Source of the DNA: Paenibacillus alginolyticus DSM 5050 = NBRC 15375
GTDB taxonomy: Bacteria > Bacillota > Bacilli > Paenibacillales > NBRC-103111
Assembly (NCBI RefSeq): GCF_000422905.1
Contig: NZ_KE383949.1
Coordinates: 124,001-188,000 of the forward strand
Reading direction: 5' to 3'
DNA: 64,000 nt
A program made the position numbers and the translations under genes. Below are positions 33,328-42,640 of this stretch, one piece after another; positions within the stretch are counted from its first letter, which is position 1; the number at the start of each line of letters is the position of its first letter. The notes under the pieces were generated by a model, which worked only from the letters and a program-made list of their open reading frames with translations, had not been told where the DNA came from and ran no database searches.

Positions 33328-34473
33328 ATGATCGAGATTCGTACAATGAGTAAAAACGAAATGGAGCAGGCTGTTCGTCTCTCCGATGAAACATTTCGCG
33401 ATACCAAGCAAGTTTCCATGTTGACAGCGTTTCCAACTGTGTTCGACGCACGCCTCAATCAGTCATTCGGCGCATTTGAAGGGGAGAAGCTTGTCGCTTT
33501 CATGGGATTAGTTCCTTCCGTCATCCGTATCGCAGCCGCTAAACTGAGCGTGTTATCTCTTGGTTCCGTATGCACGCACCCTGACTATCGGGGAATGAAA
33601 ATCGCTTCTACTATGCTGCAGGAAGTGTTAGTGCACGCCGACCGCATCGGATCAAGTGTGCTGCTAGTTTCGGGGGACGGTCCACTTTATATGCGCAGTG
33701 GCTGCCATCATTTTGGCAGAGTTACACGCTTCGTTTTATCCGCTAATCAGGAGAAACTTCGGTCGTTCACTGCCAATCCTGACTTCGCTATTCGACGTAT
33801 TCGTTCTGAGGATTGGTTCCGACTTCATGATGCTGCTTCCAATCGTACAGTCAGATATGAGCAAGGGGTGACAGAACTTGCAGCCCTGATCGATAGTGAA
33901 GCCATCGCAAGCTGTTGTCATATGCAGCATGCTGTGTTTGCAGCATTCGAATCGGATAGTATCGCTGCCTATGCCGTCATCGCCGTACCTATGCAGGGAG
34001 GAGATGGGAAAGAAGAAGCTCCCTTTGTTGTAGAATGGGGAGGCGGCGCAGAAGCATTGGCTGCTGTTTTCCATCATGTTTTACGTGAACAGAAGCTGGA
34101 CTGCCTCGAAGTTCCGGTTCTGTGGTACGAAACTGAGCTATTGCAAGTACTGGCGGAGTTCCCGAATAAGAAGATGAGGAACCATGGAACTGTTCATATC
34201 GTTAATCCGGAGCGGTTATATAGCGAACTATTGCCTTATTTGAAAGAGAAATCTTCAGCGGCCGCATCCAGATTAAGCCTTCGTAGGTCGTCGGACGGTG
34301 GAGCCACTCTCTTAATGGACGGTGAGGAAGCGGCTATCTTGAACGGGGAGGAGCTCGTTGCTTTATTGTTCGATCCGGAAGTTGAGATTAACGTTCCCGA
34401 GCCGCTGCAAGACTTGTTAGACAAGCTGTTTCCCGTTCCGTTTCCACATGCGGGAGGGTTGAATTTTGTTTAA
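33328..34473 (+). CDS. GNAT-family N-acetyltransferase, long Eis-like form
   Basis: The protein has 381 residues. The N-terminal GNAT domain has VAFMGLVPSVIRI and LSLGSVCTHPDYRGMKIASTMLQEVL (acetyl-CoA loop with RGMKIA), then VLLVSGDGPLYMRSGCHHFG. A second, weaker GNAT-like or sterol-carrier-like half follows, as in Eis-type proteins. ATG 33328 has GCAAGGAGG upstream. The next gene starts 13 nt downstream, so they are probably cotranscribed. The acceptor substrate is unknown; modification of the glycan handled by this locus is possible. Confidence 0.82.
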   Translation: MIEIRTMSKNEMEQAVRLSDETFRDTKQVSMLTAFPTVFDARLNQSFGAFEGEKLVAFMGLVPSVIRIAAAKLSVLSLGSVCTHPDYRGMKIASTMLQEVLVHADRIGSSVLLVSGDGPLYMRSGCHHFGRVTRFVLSANQEKLRSFTANPDFAIRRIRSEDWFRLHDAASNRTVRYEQGVTELAALIDSEAIASCCHMQHAVFAAFESDSIAAYAVIAVPMQGGDGKEEAPFVVEWGGGAEALAAVFHHVLREQKLDCLEVPVLWYETELLQVLAEFPNKKMRNHGTVHIVNPERLYSELLPYLKEKSSAAASRLSLRRSSDGGATLLMDGEEAAILNGEELVALLFDPEVEINVPEPLQDLLDKLFPVPFPHAGGLNFV

Positions 34474-34486
34474 CGGAGGCCATGAT

Positions 34487-36604
34487 ATGATCCAACTATC
34501 CAACCTGGAAGAGCTGCTGGCGTATAAACCGAATCCTATTGAAGATGGTCAGCTTGTGTACGTAGATGGTTATTATCAAAAGGGTGACGGCGGCGGCAAG
34601 CTTGTTCGCTGGATGGCTTGCAGCACCAAAGCTGACAACGGCGGGACGATTCATGATCCTCTTATCGGAAGCAGCGGTCGATGGGAAACTGTTCATAACG
34701 GGGTAGGTGATTTCCGATGGTTTGGTATTCTGGATGCGACGAAGAATGCGGACGACGCGATGGATGCAATGGTGAACGATTCTTCGATTCACCTGATCGA
34801 GACGCATACGGACCTTAACTTTGCCAGACGGCATACGTACGACCGCAGCGACATCGAGCTTAACTTCTTCGGACATACTGTCACCACGAAGGGCATCGAG
34901 TTAAATACGAAAAGCAATCCATTCGGAGCCGTTATTTTCTTCCAAGGGAAGGCATCCGGCGAAGTGCAGACTCTTACGCTTTCTGCAGAGCTTCCGGAGC
35001 AAACGGATGTGCTGGAAGTGTTCGATTCGGCATCTTTTGAGGTGGACGACTGGTGGCTAGTCAGGGTTAAGAACAATCCGGAAGGCAATGCGCAGCGCGA
35101 GCTGGATTATATGCTGCAGATCACTGAAATAATGGACGATAGCCATGTCCGGGTTAATTACAAGCTCGGCTGGACGCTTGCTGTGGGTCGGGAGATCACT
35201 TTCAAGAAGATGAATCCTGTCTTCCGCAGCCATGTGCGGAATATGAATTTTATTGGTGTCTCGGTGCCGAATAATGGATCTACAAGCGAAAAACCATTTG
35301 ATACCTGGGACCAAATAGGGTCACATCCGATCGCCTACGAATTCGCCGTAGCGTGCAATGTCGTTGATGTCAATGCGACGAAAGTATTCTGGCCTGTCAT
35401 CGAGCGGCGATACTGTACGCATTATGTCACGGAGCGCTGTAGGCTAACCAATCCCGAGGAAGTGATTTGGGGCGGCACCGGTTACCTGACCCAGCAGCTG
35501 AACGTGCTGTACGGACATGTCCGTGATTGCCATACAAGCAATGCGCGTCACCTGAATGATTTTACATGTGCAGCTTACTGCATGGTGGAAAACTGCCACG
35601 GTGATGGCGACGAACACGGTTCGTTCGTTACGCACGGCCAATACGAGCATGATCTCACGTATATCGGCAATTCGGGTTTGTTATCGTTTGCCAATAGCGG
35701 TACGACGTGGGGAGATAGTGCGAAACGGATCACTGTCAAAAAGCACACCGGCTCGCGGGTGGTTGCGCATAAGCGAATTACCGATTTGACGCTGGAGGAT
35801 GTTCATGCAGTCTGGAAAGAAGGGCTGGTTGATTCCGGCACGATTTGGGCCAACGCGGATGGCCTGCAAATGAGAGGATGCACGGCTGACACGATGCTTA
35901 CTCTCTCGCAGAGTTCTGCCCGTTCGAAACGAGGCAATCTCGCTGACGGTTGTTCTTTTGGCATGACGAAGGATGCAGAAATCGCTCGGCTTCCCGGAAC
36001 CGCCCATGCAGGCTTTCGTCCAGTCATAGCGGACTTCGTCATGCAAAATTGCCATTTTCACAACGTAGATCATAATACGATCGGCAGTATACAACGTCTG
36101 GTGCTGATTAACACCTGGTTTAAAGGAGCTTCTCCAGAAGCAGGTGCGATTCAAGTCGGGTGTGCCGAGGTCATCATGCAAGGCGGCGGTTTCGACAATT
36201 GCGGCATCAAGCTGGTGGGCGTATTTGATTCGGGTGTGACGGGAACGAACGACCAGTCGATTACGGTAGATGGCGGAGCGTTGTTCAGCGGAACGAATGC
36301 GGAGAAGGCATTTTTAAAGAGCGGGAATACGAGTGGAACCGTGACGTGGATCTTCGGTGATTGCAAGAGTTCGGCATCAGATGAAGACATGGCACATTTT
36401 AGCATCCAAGGTGGCAGCAATAAATTGCGAGCGATGGGCTCGCGCTTCACGGGCGGCAAGTATGAAGTTGCGGATGGATCGTTTGGCAGCGATTCCTATT
36501 TACTGATGATGGCTTGCGTCGAAGAAGGTGTTGACCGATCCTCGCTCCCAGAGGAAAGTGATGTATTGAAACACGTGGCAGGAAACATGATCATTTCCAA
36601 ATAG
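34487..36604 (+). CDS. Tailspike-like right-handed beta-helix protein without export signal
   Basis: The protein has 705 residues. The N-terminal block VDGYYQKGDGGGKLVRWMACSTKADNGGT, GRWETVHNGVGDFRWFGI matches the GDGGGGxF...DNGGT...GRWxR...FGA pattern found at the start of phage tailspikes and pectate-lyase-superfamily proteins. The rest is rich in short beta strands with Asn and Cys ladders (VRDCHTSNARHLNDFTCAAYCMVENCHGDGDEHG). ATG 34487 has AACGGAGG upstream, and no signal peptide is present. A paralogue at 44394 has nearly identical core text plus a Tat signal. Enzymatic role (lyase, hydrolase or epimerase) cannot be decided. Confidence 0.82.
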   Translation: MIQLSNLEELLAYKPNPIEDGQLVYVDGYYQKGDGGGKLVRWMACSTKADNGGTIHDPLIGSSGRWETVHNGVGDFRWFGILDATKNADDAMDAMVNDSSIHLIETHTDLNFARRHTYDRSDIELNFFGHTVTTKGIELNTKSNPFGAVIFFQGKASGEVQTLTLSAELPEQTDVLEVFDSASFEVDDWWLVRVKNNPEGNAQRELDYMLQITEIMDDSHVRVNYKLGWTLAVGREITFKKMNPVFRSHVRNMNFIGVSVPNNGSTSEKPFDTWDQIGSHPIAYEFAVACNVVDVNATKVFWPVIERRYCTHYVTERCRLTNPEEVIWGGTGYLTQQLNVLYGHVRDCHTSNARHLNDFTCAAYCMVENCHGDGDEHGSFVTHGQYEHDLTYIGNSGLLSFANSGTTWGDSAKRITVKKHTGSRVVAHKRITDLTLEDVHAVWKEGLVDSGTIWANADGLQMRGCTADTMLTLSQSSARSKRGNLADGCSFGMTKDAEIARLPGTAHAGFRPVIADFVMQNCHFHNVDHNTIGSIQRLVLINTWFKGASPEAGAIQVGCAEVIMQGGGFDNCGIKLVGVFDSGVTGTNDQSITVDGGALFSGTNAEKAFLKSGNTSGTVTWIFGDCKSSASDEDMAHFSIQGGSNKLRAMGSRFTGGKYEVADGSFGSDSYLLMMACVEEGVDRSSLPEESDVLKHVAGNMIISK

Positions 36605-36622
36605 CGGTTGTAACAATGCTTG

Positions 36623-36652
36623 AAGTCTGTCTTTCATTAGACAGGCTTTTTC
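36623..36652 (+). terminator. Terminator after the first beta-helix gene
   Basis: GTCTGTC (36625-36631) and GACAGGC (36640-36646) pair with one G-T pair around TTTCATTA, followed by TTTTTCG. Confidence 0.8.
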
Positions 36653-36725
36653 GCTTTGTGAATAGCGTGTGTTAATTAACGTGACATGTTTGTTTGAGGT
36701 TAATTTATATGTAATATAATCTAAC

Positions 36726-36743
36726 ATTGAAAGCGATTTCAAT
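36726..36743. promoter_or_regulatory. cre-like / LacI-type operator upstream of the LplBC operon
   Basis: ATTGAAAGCGATTTCAAT is an 18-bp imperfect dyad that fits the CcpA cre consensus (TGAAAGCGATTTCA at 36728-36741) very well. It ends 12 nt upstream of the -35 element. CcpA or a LacI-family protein is the probable ligand. Effect (activation or repression) is not evident from position alone. Confidence 0.7.
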
Positions 36744-36755
36744 CTAAAAAAGTGA

Positions 36756-36785
36756 TTGACAATAAACATTACGGTTATTTATAAT
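36756..36785 (+). promoter_or_regulatory. Sigma-A promoter of the MDR/LplBC operon
   Basis: TTGACA (36756-36761), an 18-bp spacer and TATAAT (36780-36785) form a near-consensus promoter. Transcription should begin near 36792, so the in-frame ATG at 36784 lies within the -10 and cannot be the translation start. Confidence 0.8.
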
Positions 36786-36876
36786 GAAAATAAATCAGGA
36801 ACAAATCACAAAACATTATTTGATCCAAACTAGTGCACATATTAAATCAGATGTAAACCAGAAAGAGGTTGGAGTT

Positions 36877-37899
36877 ATGAGAGCAGTGAAGGGGATAAAC
36901 GGGTCAGCGCAATTATTGGAACTTCCGAACCCGGGAATGATACCTCAATTTGTCAAAGTGAAAACGGATTATTCCGTCGTGAGCGTAGGTACCGAGTTGA
37001 TGATGATACAAAATAATGAGGATGCAAATTTGGGCTACAGCGCTAGCGGCATTGTTATGGAGGTTGGGGAAGGTGTGACCCACGTCGTTCCCGGACAACG
37101 AGTCGCGTGTTATGGAGTGCCTGCCCACCGAGAGTTTCTGCTCGTGCCGAAGTATTTGGTAGCGCCGATACCGGAAAGCGTTACATTGCAAGAGGCCGCA
37201 TTTGTCGGCATTGGTGCGATTGCCATTCATGCCCTGCGTCAAGCCGGTCTGAGCTTCGGGGAAACGATTATCATAGCGGGGCTTGGCATACTAGGGCAGG
37301 TGATCGCTCGTATTGCACATGCTGCATCCTACAGGGTGATTGGTTTAGAATTGATGGAGGAGCGCTGCCGAACACTCGAAGCAATCGGAGCGATAGCTTG
37401 CCGTTCACAAGAGGAGCTTCAGAGGGTTGTTGAATCTGATCCTTCTATTATAGGAGCGGATGCCGTCATGCTCTGTGCGAGCAACCGGAAGTACAGTATG
37501 ATGGATGATGCGATTGGTTGGCTTCGCGACCGTGGTCGCGTAGTCATTGTCGGAGACACAGGAACGGAATTCGATCGGGATCTGCTTTTTATGAAAGAGG
37601 CGAGCGTTCATATCTCACGTGCTGGAGGCCCTGGACGCTATGAAGATACTTATGAGCAGCGAGGGGTCGACTACCCAATAGGCTACGTTCGTTGGACGGA
37701 GGGTAGAAATATGGGAGAGTTCCTGCGATTAATGGCGGAGAAGCGGATTGACATGCAATCGCTCATCACCCATGAATGTGCCCTCGACGATTTGCCCTCC
37801 ATGTATCAAAGCTGCTTAGAAAAGCCGCAGAATTCAATGGGCATTGTCGTCCGATACGCCAAACTCGATACCGTTCAAGTTGCCTTTGACAAATTATGA
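36877..37899 (+). CDS. Medium-chain (zinc-type) alcohol/sugar dehydrogenase
   Basis: The protein has 340 residues. GroES-like part: VKTDYSVVSVGTELMM and GYSASGIVMEVGEGVTHVVPGQRVACYG. The NAD-binding part has ETIIIAGLGILGQVIARIAHAASYRVIGLEL with GLGILG. The usual catalytic Cys (GxCGTD) is replaced by SVGTELM, as in the COG1063 bi-domain oxidoreductase-like members. The start is set by AAAGAGGTTGGAG before ATG 36877 and by the promoter position. It leads an operon with LplBC-type permeases and probably oxidises a sugar or polyol imported by them. Confidence 0.88.
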   Translation: MRAVKGINGSAQLLELPNPGMIPQFVKVKTDYSVVSVGTELMMIQNNEDANLGYSASGIVMEVGEGVTHVVPGQRVACYGVPAHREFLLVPKYLVAPIPESVTLQEAAFVGIGAIAIHALRQAGLSFGETIIIAGLGILGQVIARIAHAASYRVIGLELMEERCRTLEAIGAIACRSQEELQRVVESDPSIIGADAVMLCASNRKYSMMDDAIGWLRDRGRVVIVGDTGTEFDRDLLFMKEASVHISRAGGPGRYEDTYEQRGVDYPIGYVRWTEGRNMGEFLRLMAEKRIDMQSLITHECALDDLPSMYQSCLEKPQNSMGIVVRYAKLDTVQVAFDKL

Positions 37900-37914
37900 A
37901 GGGGGTGATGGGGT

Positions 37915-38874
37915 ATGCGAACAAACGTTAATATGATTTCCAGTGACCAACCTGCAAAAAAGCGGATGACCACGCATGTTTGGAAAACGTTTCTCCGCTA
38001 CAAATGGCTGTATTTACTTATGGTCCCAGGAATCGGTTATTACATCATTTATCACTATGTGCCTATGTTTGGACTTGTGATCGCGTTTAAGAAGTACAAC
38101 CTGATGAAGGGATTATGGGGTAGTGAGTGGGTTGGTTTCGACAACTTTCGGATGATTTTCTCGTCGCCGGAATTTCCGTCTCTGATGCGCAATACGATTC
38201 TGATCAGTGTGTACCGCATTTTGTTCAACATGCTTCCAGACGTTATGCTGGCACTTATTCTTAACGAGATTCGGGCTCCTTGGTTTAAAAGGGTCGTACA
38301 AACGATCACCTACGGGCCTCACTTCTTGTCGTGGATCATTGTTTATGGTCTTGTATTTTCTTTCTTCGCGCCCGGTGCGGGGCTTGTCACGACGTTTTTT
38401 CGCGATATGGGTTGGGGTGAGCTTGATGTGCTTACCAACTCGGAATATTTTCGTTCACTGCTAGTTACGTCGGATATTTGGAAAAGTACGGGCTTCGGCG
38501 CAATCATCTATTTGGCGGCACTGGCCTCTATTAACCACGAATTATATGAAGCAGCCGTTGTTGATGGCGCTGGTCGTTGGCGGCAGCTGTGGCATATTAC
38601 ATTGCCGGGTATTCGCGAAGTGTTCATTTTGCTGCTGATCCTGCGGATCGGGCACATCATGGATGCTGGCTTCGAGCAGGTATACATTTTCCTGAACGCT
38701 CGTGTTTACGATGTTGGTGATATTTTAGACACCTGGATTTTCCGTCGGGGTATCGAACAAATGGAATTCAGTGTTCCAGCAGCCATGGGCGTGTTCAAAT
38801 CAGTGATCGGTCTGGTACTTGTTATTGGGGCGAACAAACTGGCCAAAAAAGTCGGCGGGTCCGGCATCTGGTAA
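37915..38874 (+). CDS. ABC transporter permease, LplB family
   Basis: The protein has 319 residues. KWLYLLMVPGIGYYIIYHYVPMFGLVIAFKKYN is the characteristic LplB N-terminus, and the EAA loop reads ELYEAAVVDGAGRWRQLWHITLPGI. Six helices are predicted. The start ATG 37915 follows GGGGGTGATGGGG. Works with the permease at 38890 and the lipoprotein at 39966. Confidence 0.92.
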   Translation: MRTNVNMISSDQPAKKRMTTHVWKTFLRYKWLYLLMVPGIGYYIIYHYVPMFGLVIAFKKYNLMKGLWGSEWVGFDNFRMIFSSPEFPSLMRNTILISVYRILFNMLPDVMLALILNEIRAPWFKRVVQTITYGPHFLSWIIVYGLVFSFFAPGAGLVTTFFRDMGWGELDVLTNSEYFRSLLVTSDIWKSTGFGAIIYLAALASINHELYEAAVVDGAGRWRQLWHITLPGIREVFILLLILRIGHIMDAGFEQVYIFLNARVYDVGDILDTWIFRRGIEQMEFSVPAAMGVFKSVIGLVLVIGANKLAKKVGGSGIW

Positions 38875-38889
38875 AGGAGGCATCGTTAA

Positions 38890-39777
38890 ATGCCATTCAT
38901 ACTTAAGAAAACCAAATCAGACCGCATCGTAGATGCCGTTCTTTACACAGTGCTCGCACTTTTCTGTTTGGCAACGCTGTTTCCGATCTACTTTGTTTTC
39001 GTCATGTCGATCACGCCTTATACGGAAGTGCTCAAGAACGGCGGGTTTGTAAATCTGCCGCATGCGGTTACGTTCGATGCATTCAAAACCATTTTTTCCA
39101 GCAATACGGTTCCCAAAGCGCTTCAAGTGACGATATTCATCACGGTCATTGGCACGGCGTGCAACCTTGCGATTACGACGATGCTGGCTTATCCGTTATC
39201 GAAGAAATTTTTGCCGGGGCGCAACATCGTCTTGATGGGCATCGTGTTCACCATGCTGTTCTCGGGCGGCATCATCCCTATCTACCTGACAGTGAAAGCA
39301 ACCGGCTTGATGGATACGCTCTGGGCGCTTATCATTCCGGGTCTCGTATCGTCGTTTAATATTTTGATCATGAAAACCTTCTTTGAAGGCCTTCCGTATG
39401 AAATCGAGGAGGCGGCGAAGGTGGACGGCTGTAGTGACATCGGTACACTCATCCGGATCGTGCTCCCGCTCTCGCTGCCGATTATGGCGACGCTTGGACT
39501 GTTTTACGGCGTTAACCACTGGAATGCGTACTTCGGTGGCGTCATGTATTTGAATGATCGCAGTCTGTATCCGCTGCAAGTGGTGCTGCGCAACATGATT
39601 GTTTCGCCTGCCATTAGCCAGGAGCTCGCGGTTTCGCAATCTACATTGAATACGATGCCGCCGGAAACCATCAAGATGGCGACCGTCGTGGTGGCGATCG
39701 TACCTGTTCTTATCGTGTATCCGTTTCTGCAAAAATATTTCGTCAAGGGCATGCTGCTAGGCGCTGTCAAAGGGTAG
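38890..39777 (+). CDS. ABC transporter permease, LplC/YtcP family
   Basis: The protein has 295 residues. DAVLYTVLALFCLATLFPIYFVFVMSI is the first helix; the EAA loop reads EIEEAAKVDGCSDIGTLIRIVLPLSLP; the C-terminus ends LQKYFVKGMLLGAVKG as usual for LplC. ATG 38890 has AAAGGAGG upstream. It forms the heterodimeric channel with the LplB-type gene. Confidence 0.93.
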   Translation: MPFILKKTKSDRIVDAVLYTVLALFCLATLFPIYFVFVMSITPYTEVLKNGGFVNLPHAVTFDAFKTIFSSNTVPKALQVTIFITVIGTACNLAITTMLAYPLSKKFLPGRNIVLMGIVFTMLFSGGIIPIYLTVKATGLMDTLWALIIPGLVSSFNILIMKTFFEGLPYEIEEAAKVDGCSDIGTLIRIVLPLSLPIMATLGLFYGVNHWNAYFGGVMYLNDRSLYPLQVVLRNMIVSPAISQELAVSQSTLNTMPPETIKMATVVVAIVPVLIVYPFLQKYFVKGMLLGAVKG

Positions 39778-39965
39778 TCTGGCAGCGGCTTGCCGCAAGG
39801 TCATATGGATCGCTCATTTTGAATGGGGAGGTGACATCTGGGAGAAGGATCTGCGGTGGTATGTGATCAAACGATTCAATTCAATTTACTGACATAAGCA
39901 AATGTACTCGATGGTGGTTTCATTTTCATTCTCATTCTTCGAAAACGAATAGGGAGGTCTTTTAA

Positions 39966-41567
39966 TTGAAAACGTTCTCAAAAGTAACTACCGTATTGTT
40001 GGCGTCTTCGCTCGTGCTTGCTGCATGTTCCAATGCGAAAGAAGGGGCATCTCCGTCCTCAGCGAGCACCTCGAAAACGGCGACCGGCACAGAAGCCAAG
40101 AAGGAAAAGCTGGATTTGAAATGGATGGTCATCGCGGATGCTAGTTCCCAGCTTCCTTCGGCCGATAAAGATTTCGTGAAGACGGCGATTGAAGAGAAGT
40201 TCAATGTTTCTCTGAAAATGACTTACTTGCCGCTCGGTCAAGACTACACCAACAAGTTGAATACAATGATCGCATCCGGCGACATTCCCGATGTTTTTTA
40301 TGCAGAAGGCATACCTTCTAATAACTATATCAGGGACGGTGTTGCACGCGACTTGACCGGGATTATCACACCGGCGAAAATGCCGAACTACTTCAAAAAC
40401 TGGGTGACCGAAGCTAATTTGAAGTCGTATCAGGTACAAGGCGCGTTCAAGCGTGCACCCGTTCCGTACGAAACGAGCTACTACCGAACGTTCTATATTC
40501 GGAAAGACTGGCTCGATAAGCTTAATTTGAAAATGCCAACCAACTACGATGAGCTTGTTGGCGTCATGAAAGCCTTCACGTTCAACGATCCGGACGGCAA
40601 TGGCAAGAACGACACATACGGCTTTACAGCGGCAGGCGGCGGCGCAAGCGTTTCGATGGACTTCCCGGAATTCCTGAATAACCGCTTGGTCGGTGATACG
40701 TACGTAGAAGGTGACCAATTCATCGACGTCCGTACCGACATCCGCATGCAAAAAGTGCTTACCGATATTAAGAGTCTACTGGATATGAAAGTGGTCGATC
40801 CGGACTGGTTCCTGAACAAGTACGGCCAACACTTCGATAAAGCAGCACAAGGCAAAGCGGGTATCGTGATCGGTCAAGGCAGAGACCTTGCATTCGACAA
40901 CAACCCGGCTGGTCTACAAATGAAATCGAAGGCAGCAGGGCAAACGACGGCAGACTGGGAGCCGTTCCATCCGTGGGAGAAGACCGGTACATGGGTAGAA
41001 ACGATTCCGAACAATCCGTTCCTGATCAGCTCTAAAACGTCCGATGCGAAAGTGCAGCGTTCGATCGAAATTCTCGACTGGCTCGCTGGCGAAGAAGGCT
41101 TTTTGCTGACGCGATACGGTAAAGAAGGCGTTCATTACAAACGCAGCGGCAAAAATATCGAAGTTAATCAAGAGGCTTATAAGAAAGATGTTGTCGACAA
41201 TAACAACTTTCTTGAAATATACGGCTGGTTTACACCACGTAAACCGGAAGTGTTCGGACTTAATGTCATCGATCCGAAAATTACGGAGCGCGACAAGAAA
41301 ATCGTAGAAAAAATCAACTCGTACAAAATACTTCCGTCCGTTGGCACCGCCCTTACCGTCAAGGAAGGCATGGATATAGGCGCAATGCGCAAACGTATGA
41401 ACGAGCTGCACGTTCAAATTTTGTATAAAGACAAGGACGCTTCCGCTTGGCCGCAATACCGTCAAGAGGTCATGACGAAATTCGGAGGAAAAGCAATTTT
41501 TGACAACTATGCCGAGCTTACTTCTACGGCGAAAGGTAAGACGATCAAGTTTAAAGCGGAAAACTAA
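39966..41567 (+). CDS. ABC transporter substrate-binding lipoprotein, LplA-like
   Basis: The protein has 533 residues. It starts with TTG behind GGGAGG and has a lipoprotein signal with VLAAC lipobox (Cys 21) and a Ser/Thr-rich linker. The body has SGDIPDVFYAEGIPSNNYIRDGVARDLTGIITPAKMPNY, YYRTFYIRKDWLDKLNLKMPTNYDELVGVMKAFTFNDPDGNGKNDTYG, which is the LplA-type family 1 pattern for large sugar substrates. No ATPase gene is nearby. A dense set of hairpins separates it from the next gene. Confidence 0.93.
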   Translation: MKTFSKVTTVLLASSLVLAACSNAKEGASPSSASTSKTATGTEAKKEKLDLKWMVIADASSQLPSADKDFVKTAIEEKFNVSLKMTYLPLGQDYTNKLNTMIASGDIPDVFYAEGIPSNNYIRDGVARDLTGIITPAKMPNYFKNWVTEANLKSYQVQGAFKRAPVPYETSYYRTFYIRKDWLDKLNLKMPTNYDELVGVMKAFTFNDPDGNGKNDTYGFTAAGGGASVSMDFPEFLNNRLVGDTYVEGDQFIDVRTDIRMQKVLTDIKSLLDMKVVDPDWFLNKYGQHFDKAAQGKAGIVIGQGRDLAFDNNPAGLQMKSKAAGQTTADWEPFHPWEKTGTWVETIPNNPFLISSKTSDAKVQRSIEILDWLAGEEGFLLTRYGKEGVHYKRSGKNIEVNQEAYKKDVVDNNNFLEIYGWFTPRKPEVFGLNVIDPKITERDKKIVEKINSYKILPSVGTALTVKEGMDIGAMRKRMNELHVQILYKDKDASAWPQYRQEVMTKFGGKAIFDNYAELTSTAKGKTIKFKAEN

Positions 41568-41616
41568 TACAAAGTCAGAGTGGCGAATGTTCAGCGGGTA
41601 CGCTAGTGTGACGGTG

Positions 41617-41748
41617 CTGAGAAGTCGATTTTCGGCTTCTCAGACTCAAGTTAAGAGCTTCGGCTCGCCGAGTTCTCGCTGAAAGCGCGTTTTTCGCGCC
41701 TATTTGCTTGGAGGTGCCTGATTAAGCGCGTTTTCCGCGCTTAATCAG
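41617..41748 (+). other. Array of three to four stable hairpins between lplA-like and SDR genes
   Basis: Hairpin 1 (41617-41643) has arms CTGAGAAG and CTTCTCAG. Hairpin 2 (about 41655-41675) is weaker. Hairpin 3 (41684-41699) has GCGCG and CGCGC around TTTTT. Hairpin 4 (41718-41748) has perfect 13-bp arms CTGATTAAGCGCG and CGCGCTTAATCAG around TTTTC. No long T tract follows the last stem. The array may attenuate read-through into the catabolic genes or protect the upstream transcript. Confidence 0.65.
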
Positions 41749-41806
41749 CACGGACGAGCGGGACTGTCTTTTAGATGCCCGCTGCAACAGAAGGGAGGCC
41801 TTCAAC

Positions 41807-42589
41807 ATGCGTTTGCAAGGTAAACGGGCACTGATTACGGGGGGTGCCAGAGGTATTGGTCAAGGCATCGCCGATAAATTCGTGCAGGAAGGGGCAAGTG
41901 TCGTACTGCTTGACTTCCGGGCGGATCAGCTCGAAGTATCCGCAGACACGATCCGGAGACATGCGCTGGAACGGGGGCAAACGGCTCAGGTAGCAACCGT
42001 CGTCTGTGACTTGAGTGTACCAGAGCAGGTGGATAAGGCTGCACAAACGGCATGGAGCTGCTGGGACGGCATCGACATTCTGGTGAACAACGCCGGTATC
42101 GCCACTCGCGAGCCGTTTGTAGACATTCCGTTATCGCGTTGGCAGCAGGTGATTAATATCAACTTGAATGCAACGTTCCAATTGAGCCAATGGGTGGCCA
42201 AGCAGATGATCGCGAATGCGGTTCAGGGTTCGATCGTCAATATGGCATCGAAGAATGGTTTGGCGGGAAGCGCTGTATTGGCTCATTACAACGCATCCAA
42301 AGGCGGCGTTGTCCTGCTTACACAGTCGATGGCCGTTGATCTAGCCGGAAATGGGATTCGCGTCAATGCAGTTGCGCCCGGCTTCATCGACACACCGCTC
42401 GACCGCGAGCTGAAGGAGAAATCGGAAGGGACGCTTGCGCTGACTGAGCGTACGCCGATGCGCCGACTTGGAACCATAGAGGAAGTGGCAACCGCTTTTC
42501 TGTTTCTGGCATCCGACGAAGCGTCCTATATTACGGGCACGACGCTTGTTGTAGACGGCGGCCATCTCGCCAATGCGTGCGATTTGTAA
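41807..42589 (+). CDS. Short-chain dehydrogenase/reductase, FabG/KduD-like
   Basis: The protein has 260 residues. GKRALITGGARGIGQGIADKF carries TGxxxGIG, NNAG is in ILVNNAGIA, and the catalytic Ser/Tyr/Lys set lies in GSIVNMASKNGL and HYNASKGG. The C-terminus FLASDEASYITGTTLVVDGGH is typical. ATG 41807 has AGGGAGG upstream. In this context it probably acts on a sugar acid or keto-sugar, not on fatty acids. Confidence 0.9.
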   Translation: MRLQGKRALITGGARGIGQGIADKFVQEGASVVLLDFRADQLEVSADTIRRHALERGQTAQVATVVCDLSVPEQVDKAAQTAWSCWDGIDILVNNAGIATREPFVDIPLSRWQQVININLNATFQLSQWVAKQMIANAVQGSIVNMASKNGLAGSAVLAHYNASKGGVVLLTQSMAVDLAGNGIRVNAVAPGFIDTPLDRELKEKSEGTLALTERTPMRRLGTIEEVATAFLFLASDEASYITGTTLVVDGGHLANACDL

Positions 42590-42640
42590 ACATGATTTGT
42601 AAGACACACCCAAGAAAACGTTCAAGGAGGACTTGCGAAC

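Noticed and set aside
34487..36604. Prophage interpretation of the tailspike-like proteins
   Set aside because: No structural, packaging, integrase or lysis gene is near; both copies sit among sugar-metabolism genes and one carries a Tat signal.
36784..36876. ATG start of the MDR gene at 36784
   Set aside because: The codon lies within the TATAAT box of a near-consensus promoter and has no ribosome site; ATG 36877 does.
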